A stretch of DNA of 64,000 nucleotides from assembly GCA_964036155.1 (NCBI GenBank), contig OZ038422.1, positions 4,983,201 through 5,047,200 on the forward strand, read 5' to 3'. The notes beneath the pieces were generated by a model, which saw nothing but the letters and a program-made list of their open reading frames with translations, had not been told where the DNA came from and did no database searches. Origin of the DNA: Diploscapter coronatus. Taxonomy: Eukaryota > Nematoda > Chromadorea > Rhabditida > Rhabditidae. Position 1 is the stretch's first letter. Each line of letters starts with the position of its first letter. The translations under genes and the position numbers were made by a program. This document shows positions 36,928 to 47,807 of this stretch, piece after piece.

Positions 36928-39900
36928 TCATCCCATATTCTGCTGGCATCCAGCAGCTCGCATAGCGTTGCAGCAGCCATTATAGCTTCGAGTCAAACTG
37001 CTGACTATTTGTTGGCAAGCGTTCTGATTAAATATTTTATTAATATATTAGTTACAGTAATTTTACCTGAATGGACCGTCTGTCATATGAGGTGCTAGCG
37101 CTGATAAACGTCCTAACGTAATCAGTGCACCAATATGGGTCAGACGTGGTACAGGCACCATCTGAAATGGAATTTTTCCGATGACAAGCGTATTCTTCGA
37201 GCTTTCTATTTTCCAACTCACTAATCAAATATATTTTACATTACATCTATGCTGTTCAAGTGCTTAGGCAAAATATAGTTTACGTTTCGATTAAATTGTG
37301 AATAATATTGATATTATAATAAAGTGCAAATGTAAATTTCTTAAGTACTTCTTGGTTGGAAAATTTCTTCCAATCTTTCCATCAGCTGTTATAGCAATAG
37401 TAATTTACGGGTTTACAATAACTTCATGCTATTATTGTGGTTTGAACATAAATTTTTGTAACAATCACTTTTTGCAATTATGAATATTTGTAAGGATGAG
37501 CAAAAGTTGTTTTTCTGGGATGAGAAAAATAGACTTTCATTTCTAATACAAAACAAGCAGATGCAAGTCATTTTACACCATTGGGATGATGCTGACTCTC
37601 AAATTTGGATAGGGTAGAACGTCACGATAATAAAGTTCTTCAATTCCTGTTGTAGTTCTGTGAAATTTCTAATATTCTACTCATGCAACGTATCATCATG
37701 TGTTTTTGTGGTTTGCATAATTTGCAATTAGTCGCTTGCGTGTGGATTCAATGTGAAAGACGTTTATTTGGAGTGAACCATGTAATCAAGGTGAAGCTGT
37801 GAAGAAGCCACACTATTAGAAGCGCAGCTAATTAACAAAGGATCAGATCATAACAAATTATGAGTGGAGTTTCGTGATCAACCTAGAAATTGCTACTTAA
37901 ATTGTGAATCATGAACCTATTAACTAAACTTTTGTCTATTCTATGGACATGTGAGCGAAAATCATTCATGAGTGGAATGCAAAAATCGATAATCATTCTA
38001 AACACCGGTTAACTTTGCTTTTAGTACGATAATAGCTTCGGAATAAAATGAGTCATTTTGAACAATGCGTGAAGTTTCAATTTCTCTATCTCTGACTTTT
38101 CAAGTATCTTCAAGTTCCCACTCAATGCTTACTGTTTGGTGACTGATCATAGAATGGTCCGTATGTTGGTCCTCCATTGTACCGACTCGTGTAAGCTGCA
38201 GGCATGTTGTAGTTCGTGCTCGTTCTAAACATTGAACATCATTCTTCGGAATAGCTCCACTTTTGAGAATTATCTCGTGAAATTGTAAACATCTAATTGT
38301 GCAAAAGTCGGTTTTTACCTCTGCTCAAGATATTTCATAATTTCATTAGTTGCGAGTGCCGACGTTAGATGATATTGTTATGAATCAGAAATCTTGAATT
38401 TTGCGAAATTTCAAAGCGAAGTAAATTTTTAAATGAGTTTAGCAACAAGTTGAATTTTAGTCTTCAAAAACGAACTTTACTTTATTCGAAAAGCCGGGAA
38501 AATATTGGAATAAATTGGAGAGATTGGAAGTGGTTTGTGTCATACAGTTGGTTCGTGATATGTTCAAAATGACAGAATTCGATATACCTCTATGTAGAAC
38601 AAATTGTGTCAAACTCAAATCGAGAAGCTTCTTTTTGTTATTTTCTTTCATGATTACATCACTTCAACTTATTGGCAAAATCTTTCAAACATTCTAGCAT
38701 CGGCACTCACCTATAGGGGTAGTACATTTCGGTTTGGTTATTGCCAGCGTCGACTGGGTAGTACGATTCATACTGACCATAGCCTTGTGGAGAAGGGTTA
38801 AAGAATCTTTGCTGACTACTATAATTTGGTTGAAAGGCAGAGTAAGAAGACCATCTCAATTATCACTTGGTGTAAATGAGAAACTTACGATCCATAATTG
38901 CTTGGCGAGTAATTGTATGGATTATATCCGGAGTTAACGGCTGGAGCTGAGTACTGGTACGAGGAAGATGATCCATATCCGTAGCTGCTTGGTGCAGAAT
39001 ATTGGTAGCTATTTCCATAGCTACTGCTTCCATATGAGCTTCCATAACCTCCTAAGTGTAACTTGTTAAAGAATTGAAACTAATCGAACAATTTTCAAGG
39101 AAATTTGGAGCAGTATTTGCATCGTAGCATAGTTGTATGCGAAACAGGTCAATAGGTCGTGGTAAGGGGAAATGTCTTCATCACACTATTTCGTATGAAA
39201 CGATGCAACTATTGCAATTACTTTTCCAAATTGTCATTCTTTGATCATTAAAGTTCGGAATTCATTTCGTTTTTTGTATTTGTTTTACCATGTTTTAAGG
39301 AATCAAAGTTATCAAGATTGCTCCTCATTTTTTCTCATTTGAAACTGCTCAAAATAAGTTTCACTTTTTTGAAGGAATGGCGCTATTTGCGTTATTTACT
39401 TCGATTTGTGCAAATATTTGACAAATAGGCGTTCTCATAATCAAGAAATCATCGACAAATTTGGAGTCTTAGTTTTCGGTTTTCTACGAATGTACCTTGA
39501 GTTGGCTGATAGAGCAATGGTCCTTCTCCTTTCAGACCGGCTACCGGGTTTGGCGAATCTCGGTAGTACAAATAAGGGTCTGAGGGGCTGCGAAGTCGGG
39601 TTTGCTGAACATCAAACGTCGAATTGAGGCAAAATAGTACGTTACAAAATTGACAATACCTTCAAGTCACTTTGGCTCTGATAGATTCCGGATGACTGAC
39701 CAGAGAAGCTTGAAGAGGGGTTATAGAGTGGCTGAAATTAAATATTTTTTGTTGAAATGGCAAATAGTTTGTTTTTCAGTGATTTAGCAGTGAAACAATA
39801 TATTTCGACATTAAACTTTGCAGTGTATTCACTTCAGTACAATTCGTGATTTCTCAAGATTTTGTTGAACAGGTACTAATGTGGAGTGAAGCTTGCAGTG

Positions 39901-41081
39901 TGGATTAGTGAATCTTTTGATCACTTCACTTCAAAGTAATTTTAAGTTATCAAATAAACTCGTTTGAACTTGGCTAGGATTGTAGTAGGATGACGATGAG
40001 CCATAGTTGCTTTGACCCTGGAAAGGTTGGAATTGGTACAATTGAAATTGAGTGTCAGAGGGCTGATAATTGTTTACATCATAAAAAGGGCCAGAAGCAG
40101 AGGAGGAGTAGCCTAAATTTCCCTGTAAGATTATGAATTTTTGATGATCTGAATTACTGTAGCCATTTGGGTTGGATGGATTCTGATAGTTGCTTGGTCC
40201 AGCATAGTTGTACGTGTACGGAGCAGAAGAGAGTTGGCCAGCATACATTTGATCCTGATATATCAAGATTTTTCCAGTCAAACTCTTTCCGTTACTCTCT
40301 GAATCTCTTGATAGTTGACTTGATTCTGCTGCTGATTGGAAAGAACTGGTGGATTGCCAGAATTGTATCCAGTCGATCCATAAGAAGATCCATAAGCCGA
40401 ATTGAAACCTAAGGAGATACTTATTTGTATAATCCAGAAACAATCAATTAGTTGTAGTGATTCAACATATCCGATCTTTCTTAGTTTTTCGTTAAAAAGT
40501 GAGTAAGACTCGTTGTGAATTTGAAATTTCCTTAAATCATCGCATAAAATATCATAAATTAAAGATATCGTAACAAGTCAGCATCCAATTCCTTTAGTGC
40601 AAATTATCATGCAATGATGTCATGATGTTTAAATTCATCAAGATTGTAAAAATATTTGAATAGAGCAAACTTATTTGCTTCTCAAAAGCCCCTTATGGTG
40701 TTTGAAACTAGAAAAAGCTCGAATTCCTCCTACCTACACTATCCCTTTGAACTTGATCATTCTGCAGAGCGTTAGAATACGATTGCTCATACATGTTCGC
40801 CAATGGACCGCTAAAATATCATGATTGCAGGAAAAACGATTCTATGTACCTCAAATATTTATAATTAGGATTCATAACTAATGAAGGTCCGCTATTTGAT
40901 GCACCCGAATCATAGTTATAGCCGTAAATATTGTTCGTTGGAGTGTATGGTGTTGTCTGAGCCAAGGCATAGCCAATCAAGCCTGAATAAATTGATGTTT
41001 TTCCAAAAGTCCTGATTAAATCACATTTAGATTTAAAAACTGAAATTTATACTAACCTAAAAATGTCGCAACAACCCTCAT
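36928..41081 (-). CDS. Secreted Tyr/Ser/Gln/Pro/Gly-rich protein with C-terminal Cys module
   Basis: Predicted secreted protein of 453 residues, product not recognised. Exons: 41081-41057, 40982-40850, 40810-40740, 40408-40296, 40254-39970, 39731-39660, 39604-39496, 39051-38889, 38818-38711, 38224-38133, 37161-37067, 37023-36928. The signal peptide (MRVVATFLGLIGYALAQ) is split by intron 1. The body is low complexity with repeated YGSS, YNP, SYQ and NPS words, for example GYGSSYGSSSYGNSYQYSAP. The last two exons differ sharply: a folded-looking module with six cysteines (ACTTSDPYWCTDYVRTF and NACQQIVSS, then GCCNAMRAAGCQQNMG). The composition suggests a structural extracellular material such as cuticle, eggshell or pharyngeal lining, possibly a substrate for dityrosine or quinone cross-linking; that is inference. 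The 5' site at 40739 is chosen on phase. Confidence 0.75.
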
Positions 41082-41798
41082 CCTGCCTGAGTTCAGCCGG
41101 GAAACTGTTTCGATTCCGATACCCTTGGCACTGTGCACCGTGTCTATGTCTTCTTCTCCTCTTTTCCCAAGTTATGAGTAATGCATTTTTAACTTTGAGC
41201 AGATTTTCCTCGTCATGGTCCTCTTCAAATTCTGCGCTATTTCTATTTTTCAAATAAACCAGGTTAAAAACGTCGCTCAGTGAGTGAGTGAAGAGGGTGC
41301 GACTTCCTGAACGAAATGAAGAAGATTTTCTCTGCCAAACTTTCTGAGATTACTCTCTATTTCCATTTCTTTTTCTTTCATTCAATATCACTTTGTTTTT
41401 CTTTAGACCTTTTCTTTTCCGCGCTTTTCTTCCGCTCTTTTCCTGCGCAGTTTCCGGTTTTGCGTGCCATCGGCCTATGTGCCATTCTCAAAACCCCTCA
41501 ACTGTGCTCTGTCTTGCCAAGAATAGATCCCTCCACGAGCAAATTTAGCACAGCTCCATCGATCACTTCGAGAGCCTCAACACGATAAAAATACACATCA
41601 TAGGTACAGTTCGAAGATGCAGAAGCCAACAAATTGACTAGCAAACAAAATGCATTATTTTGTCACAGAAGTTTCCAGATGAGTTATGCCTGGTTTAAAT
41701 TTTGCTCAACATCATAAAATGTATTTTAACTTTAACTTCGAAAAAGATTCGATAAGATGAAATGTATGAATATCCGAGCAACGCTTCCTGAAAAGGAA
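41082..41798. other. Divergent promoter region between the Tyr-rich gene and the Ly-6 gene
   Basis: The two genes are head to head with about 0.7 kb between them. 41340-41560 is pyrimidine-rich on the plus strand; the open frames there are composition artefacts. No defined control site is claimed. Confidence 0.4.
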
Positions 41799-42813
41799 AT
41801 GAAGTTTCGAATTCGCTTGAGAATGTGGAGCAGCGTGCTGCTGCTTTCATTATTCGGTAGGTTTATCGATTATTATTATATGTAATTTTTAGGAAGTTTT
41901 TTTGTAATCTAAAGTAGAAATTATTCAATTTTGTGAGTTTTCTATCTTGTTCAAAAACTTGGCCTCCTGGAATTATCGCAACGCCACAATTTCACAACTT
42001 GGGCGAAATAGTGGGTAAAAGCGAAAGAGCATTTTCTTACAATATCTACCCTCCCTATCTCTACATACTATTTCGCCTTGTTATGACGTTGCGTCGTTGC
42101 GACATTTTTAAATAGCCAAACAACTCAGAATTCAACAGACCAAGATGTATGTTTACTACTGAAAAATTAGAACACTTTGATTCAATTTTCCTAGATGCTA
42201 CAGCATAAATTCTCCTAAAGAATCACTCGAATTACAATCATTCTAAATTTTTCGAGTATTTTTTATTTGCAGTGACAACACAATCTCTGAAGTGCTGGAA
42301 CTGCGTTGGGTCTGGCTGTGACACATATCGAAAGGACTACAGCAATTGGGAGCTCGAAGAATGTGCGGAAGGCGCTCAATGCCAGGTGTTCACAATTTTC
42401 ATTCAGATTATGATCAGAAATGATGTTCAGACGACCCGCTACACCTTCCACAGCAACGAACTAAATGAGACCTTCTTCGGAATTGTCACAAGAAGCTGTT
42501 CTTACGAGACGGGTAATCTATGAAAATGACTCTTGAAGATTCACCAATTCACCACATGTTAATTTGTGAAGGCGACAAGCTCAAAAGATGGTGTCCATTT
42601 TTAAACTTGTTCTCTTTTCAAGCTCAAGCTTTCGTTAAGTCGATAGTATGGAGGTTTTCTGCAATTTTTTTCGTTCCAAAAATTCGGCGTTATTTTTCAG
42701 GTTGCATGCCGAACAAGATGACCCGTTCGTGCCTGAACAATGTGAATATGATGGTCGGTGCGGGCTGCTATCAGAGGGAGTGCTGCATGACGGATGGATG
42801 TAACACCAAATGA
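41799..42813 (+). CDS. Ly-6/uPAR (three-finger) domain protein
   Basis: Small secreted or membrane-tethered protein of about 136 residues. Exons: 41799-41856, 42273-42512, 42701-42813. The signal peptide is basic then hydrophobic (RLRMWSSVLLLSLF). The in-frame ATG at 41757 would add 14 residues and the one at 41823 would remove 8; 41799 is a compromise. The mature part has the Ly-6 pattern: LKCWNCVGSGCD at the start, CAEGAQC in the middle, RSCSYET, and the terminal CCMTDGCN, with ten or more cysteines. No hydrophobic GPI signal follows CNTK, so it is probably secreted. Intron 1 contains a GCGAAATAG-family MITE. Confidence 0.75.
41966..42110. mobile_element. GCGAAATAG-family MITE, copy 2
   Basis: The left arm CTGGAATTATCGCAACGCCA and right arm GACGTTGCGTCGTTGCGACA are imperfect inverses. 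The inner GGGCGAAATAGTGGGTAAAA and ACATACTATTTCGCC match copy 1 at 29941-30071. It lies in intron 1 of the Ly-6 gene. Confidence 0.75.
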
Positions 42814-43818
42814 TCCACATTCAGACTTCAATAGGATGGCTCGCTTTCATCTCAACTAAATACTAGTTGTCGAAACTTGCGAGGAGAATAAAAAACGTTG
42901 ATAAAACTTTATTGAACATTGTGAATGGATATTTAAGTGGGGTTTCAAATCTATTCATACGATAAGTTTGCTAGAATAGCATGCAATGTTCGAAAATTTT
43001 CCCACATTTAGAATGGGATCCACAACACAACGCGATGCCCATTTAATGCAAAGTGTATAAATACCCGCGATCTCGCATTTGACCTTGTTTTCTGAGCTCG
43101 CTTCAGTTCTCCAGACTTAGACAACAAACTCTTCGTTTCCCACTGTGGCTGAGCTGTTCAAACCAACCTATCTTTCCAATCTAAATCAATCCACCCAATC
43201 TAATTGCTTTTTGTGAAAAATAATCTTTTTTGATAAAGTCGCTTTTAAACAGTTTTACGTTAGCTAGGCGATTTTTGTTCCCTCTTTTTAAGGAAAGAAG
43301 TGGGCGTGGCTGATAGTTTCTATCCACGTCCTACTTCCTTCTCATTTCCCCTCTTGCTTACTTTTCTATTTTTCTCATTTCCATGTTCATGTTCCAAAAT
43401 ACCCCCAACCGTTCTCAATATCCACTTAGTCAATAATGACTATCTCATAATAAAATGATTTTTTCGTTCACTCAAAAACAGTCATTTGCTAATTGCTTCA
43501 AATTTGACTTCATTAAAAAAACTAACTATCCATAGTTACCCATTAATTAGCTCAAAATTAGTCGGGGATTTTTTTTCTACGTTGCACACCACGATAAAAT
43601 AATCTTTCCAGCCATGTCTAACACTTGGTGATCATAACCTAGAGATAATTCGGTATTAAGCGTGCACAAACCAACACACCTCACAAAATTACTAAAAGGG
43701 GAGGGTTTACCATGCTAAAGTTAGGCCTAAAATTTCAGAAAATGAAGTGAAGATCAGCTTTGATTTAAACCTGGAATATATGAAACCCCTAAATATCCTA
43801 ATTTAGCTTCGATCACCT
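42814..43818. other. Intergenic region with a TGGGCGTGGC motif
   Basis: No gene is supported. TGGGCGTGGC at about 43302 is a GC-box-like word in AT-rich DNA, 500 bases upstream of the next gene. The stretch from 43040 (GTATAAATACCC) to 43140 looks promoter-like, but no first exon could be attached. Confidence 0.4.
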
Positions 43819-44441
43819 ATGGACATATCAGATTCCTCTTTAATTATAGCAGTTGGAGATGATCTAAGAATGCCGGCAGAAAGACAATTTGACTTGTTAT
43901 ATTTGGGATTTTCATATGACGAAGTTAGACAGGTGAGATTGATCTCTTTCGAATTTTTTTACCCTTTCAGATCAGTGACATTTTCGACCATTTTAAGCAT
44001 GAATATAAAGAGGCTACGAAAAATACAAGTGCATCTTTAGCCACCTTACTTCAACAGTTTTCGAATTTCATCTCAACTAATGCGCCAGGTATATTTTGAA
44101 AACAATAATAAATTTTAAATATTTTTAAATTTCAGAAAAATTGAAATTAATATCCCTTTGTTTCACCCTTTTAGAGCTTGGAAACTCTAGAAAAGACGTC
44201 CAGAGAACGTTAATAAAAGAGGTCCCTTTTATTTGAAATTGAATTTAAAAATAGAAATTTTTGCAGAAAAGAAAAATCTTCATAGAAGTTGAGAATGAAT
44301 TAAGGGCTAAGAGAAACCCTTTAACTTTTTCACCCAGGTTAGTTTTTTTTTTTAATTTACCTTTAAAAGCCTAAGATTTTTAAATTCAGCGGTCAAACTA
44401 GCTCACCTCCCTCAGAGGATATTGGTAGTGATGACGCTTGA
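43819..44441 (+). CDS. Small unrecognised protein, probably intracellular
   Basis: About 145 residues from five exons that join in phase: 43819-43932, 43971-44088, 44136-44221, 44267-44337, 44390-44441. It starts MDISDSSLIIAVGDDLRMPA. There is no signal peptide or membrane helix. A helix-rich middle (EYKEATKNTSASLATLLQQF) is followed by a very basic stretch (SRKDVQRTLIKEKRKIFIEV) and a Ser/Asp-rich acidic tail (SSPPSEDIGSDDA). This suggests a nuclear or nucleic-acid-associated role, but no family was recognised. Introns are 38-52 bases with good acceptors (CCTTTCAG, AATTTCAG, TTTGCAG, AATTCAG). Confidence 0.65.
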
Positions 44442-46975
44442 GAGGGAATTCTTAACAGTTTAAATCGAGATGTTAATAATTCTTAAATGTTTGACTACTA
44501 AATCATTCAATTTTACAGTAAATTATATTGATTTAGCAATTACCTCTACAGTCCCTAATTTTTTCGTTCCTGTCCATTCTCGTTCTATCTTCAAAAATTC
44601 AACCCGTCCCATAAAGTGATTATTGGGCAAGTCTGTCCAAAATTTTCTTATTTTGTTTGCTCTAAAAATGTTCAGCTCAAAGATGCGCAAAATGTCACCA
44701 GCCAGACAGCAATAAAGCAAATGCAGCAAGCGGTGACTAGCATTTCACATTTTGCAGACAATTCAGACAGCTTTGTAGTCAAAAATCAATATGTCGAATG
44801 AGTGGAAAACTATGCTTTATGTACACAAGTTAATATTCGTTTGATTTTCAGTATAGAATGTCTGCACTTTTATGTTAGCCTACGGGAATTTCATTCGTTT
44901 ATATAAAATACTCAGTAATTTTTTTTATCAAATCATTTGAATTTTTGATGGGCTCCTCTGGAAAAATGTTTACTTTTCCAAAAAGTGAAATATTGAGTGA
45001 AAATGAAGGAACGTGGGTTAAAAGCGATTTGAATTATTGGATGAAAATGATCCTGTTCAATTGAGGTTCAACAATGCCCATATTTGAATTCCCAAAGCTC
45101 TTATGAGTGATCTGATTGAAGCCACGAGATTCAATCTATTCACAAAATCTCTTTTTCAGATAAAATTCCAGAAAATTCATTCAATTCTTCATCAATTTTG
45201 CCTGACATAATTTTTTTTCTATTGATGCACTGAAAGTTGCTCTGTCGATTATAATATATCGGTCATATTTGAATAATCGTCGTCTGTCTGCGGGGAATCG
45301 GATGATAAAAAATAGGCCATAAAACAAATCATTTACTTCCTCTTTGGTGAAATAGTGGCCAACATTGCAGCTCGTCGTGGCATATGGAAATAATAGTCTA
45401 GGGTAAGCATTATTTGTCATATTTTCACCTCTTTTCATAAAATGCCATTTCTTTCCAAGATGATTAGTCATTTTTATTATTTTCATGGTCGTTAGGAAAT
45501 CTAAATAAATTTTGACGCGTAGATCGCGCTCTCAAATTTCGGTTGAGTGTAGTTTTATTTCACTTTAAAAATCGCCGAAAAGAAAGCAATACAAGTCTAC
45601 ACGAGGACCAGTCAAAATTACTAATCACGACACTCTTCAGAGATTTTACTCCAGTAATCTGCAATTTTCTGCAGACTAGATAAAAATCACTCCTGCCTTG
45701 TATTCCCTCGCATCACATCCATTATTATTGGTAGTGTTATCGATTTTATTATTTGAACGATGGCTCTAATGGTATATTTTGGACAAATAAATACAAATTT
45801 AACCTAAAGGCATAGCAGGATGTAGAAGTGAATGATAAGATAAGCCATCGGCAATTGAGCGCAATATGCAGTGTGCAGTGTGCCGAGTGTTGACCTCCAA
45901 ACCTTTCATCTTCAAACATTCTATTCCCATTCTTCTTTTCTATATTCAATATTATCTTCCATGTCTATTTACTTTTTTTTTTAATTCATTGATCTGTCCT
46001 ATTAATTTCTGCCAGACTGTGTGTACATTTCGATTCGATTTGGATCTTTCATCAGTAGACTAGACATGCTTCGACTTTCACCTGAGATTGTTATGATTTT
46101 CGACCACAAATTTGCTCGTTCTGCGAATTTTTATCGATGTTTCTTTTTCGCTGGATGCCCGAAAAATGACAATTTACGCCCTGTCTGGAAGCTTGGTAGT
46201 TCTATTCATTTCGAAACTCTCTACAACATCAATATGCACTGATTTAGTCTAATAATCCATCTAACTTCGAAATTTCACGTACCATTTTACTCTTTTCTGG
46301 AACTCTAGTTTGTAGAGAATCGTTCGAGAACATACGCTTTCAAAATAAAATTCAAGTAGGAACTATTTTTAAGTTACCTTTCTCTGCAAACCTTTGATAA
46401 GATTTGCTTCAGAACTTGAATCATTATTATTTTTCGAAAAGAAAATTTATCAAGAGTTCAAATTTGTAGATATATTCTTCAGTTTTGTGATCTCTTCAGC
46501 ATTATTGCTAATCGCGTTTCATTCTGAACAACAATTAATTTTGCTGATTGTTTTCCATTTAGGAGCAATTATTGTAGATTTTTGTCTTATTTTCCTCTAT
46601 CCTGCACCGATATTTGAAGCCCATTTTTGGATTTATAGCAATTATCAGGCCATATTCCTAATCCCTCATAGAGATAAAAGCCGAGAAATTGCCGCAATTG
46701 GGAGAATAGCAGCAAAGGATTGGAGCAATTAGAGATGGAGGGAATTTGTGAAATAATGACGAATAGAAGTATCAAAAGGTCTTGAAAATTGTACTCTATT
46801 ATTTGTGAGATGAACGTTGCTTAGCGGGAAGGGTAGAGACGCTGGTGCGAATCGCGAGTGAAGATAGTATGAGGAAAGGAGAGTGCGGCGAGGGTGCAAA
46901 CGGACAAAGAGGGAAGGCCTCGCACCGACGTCAGAGTTCATAGAAAGGGGCAACGTTCATCTCACAGATAATGGA
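44442..46975. other. Intergenic region, doubtful open segments only
   Basis: 44676-44801 (+) is an exon-like open segment after TTCAG encoding LKDAQNVTSQTAIKQMQQAV and ending at a stop; its upstream partner was not found. 45181-45486 (-) and 46394-46732 (+, hydrophobic) are open frames of 101 and 112 codons, with no recognisable product and no splice support. Confidence 0.3.
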
Positions 46976-47095
46976 GGCACACTCCCTATTGAGAACGGAC
47001 CAATTCGGAACTATTTGTGAATAGGCGTTCCTGAGCTGCCTAACAAAATGGTTCCGAATTGGTCAGCTCCCAATAGGGGGCGTATCATAATGGAA
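46976..47095. repeat. Palindromic element
   Basis: CTCCCTATTGAGAACGGACC with the following AATTCGGAAC is mirrored by GGTTCCGAATTGGTCAGCTC and CCAATAGGGGGCG. Arms are about 33 bases around a 45-base loop. Probably a small MITE. Confidence 0.65.
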
Positions 47096-47807
47096 AGCGT
47101 GATAGAGTATGGTTTAGGAGTTTAGAAACGCTCATTCTATGAACGTCGTAATAGTTTCGCCGAATAGTTTCTCTGAAAATCCTTTTTTTAATGAGACGGA
47201 GTTTCGGTTGATTCTGTGTTCAGAACGAGGATAATTGTATAAGTACCGTTTATCATCAAGCGGATTTGCCCGTTTCGCAACTAACACATTTACGCTAACC
47301 AAACTCTCTTCCGAAGCTCTACCTCAACTGCCTTCAACTTCTATTTTTCCAATTCAAATTTTTAAAGGCTTTCATTTCGAAATAGGTTTTTTTCCTCTTT
47401 AAATTCGGAATCAATCATCCATTGGAACTTATTGTATGACTTGAGCTGTGCATATATTAGAATATCTTTCTGCGAAGAGTAAATATTGCCAATGGAATAA
47501 GTGTTTGTGAGAGTGACCGATGAGTGGAAGAGGAGGGAGGCGGCCAAGAGAGGAGGGCCAGGGAATGAGATCGAGTAAATTCTTATCCCTCCCTCTCATG
47601 GTATTCACCAAAGCCAATGGATAGACACCTGTCTTGTTTGCACCGGTCAATACCAGCTAACTCAGCACCCCTTTTTCGCTTGTGTTAATTGTCTTATTTT
47701 TTGGAAAACTCATTTCAAATTCAGAACCTTCTGATCCTCTGATCTCGTCTTTGGTAATTACTCCTACTTTCATTTGGGGGATTTCTTCAATCGATCATTC
47801 CACAATC
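47096..47807. other. Upstream region of the receptor kinase gene
   Basis: No coding support on either strand. It presumably holds the promoter of the + strand kinase gene; no specific site is claimed. Confidence 0.4.

Noticed and set aside
46394..46732. Hydrophobic 112-codon frame as a membrane protein gene
   Set aside because: AT-rich codons inflate Ile/Phe/Leu; no start context, splicing or similarity. Mentioned only as doubtful.
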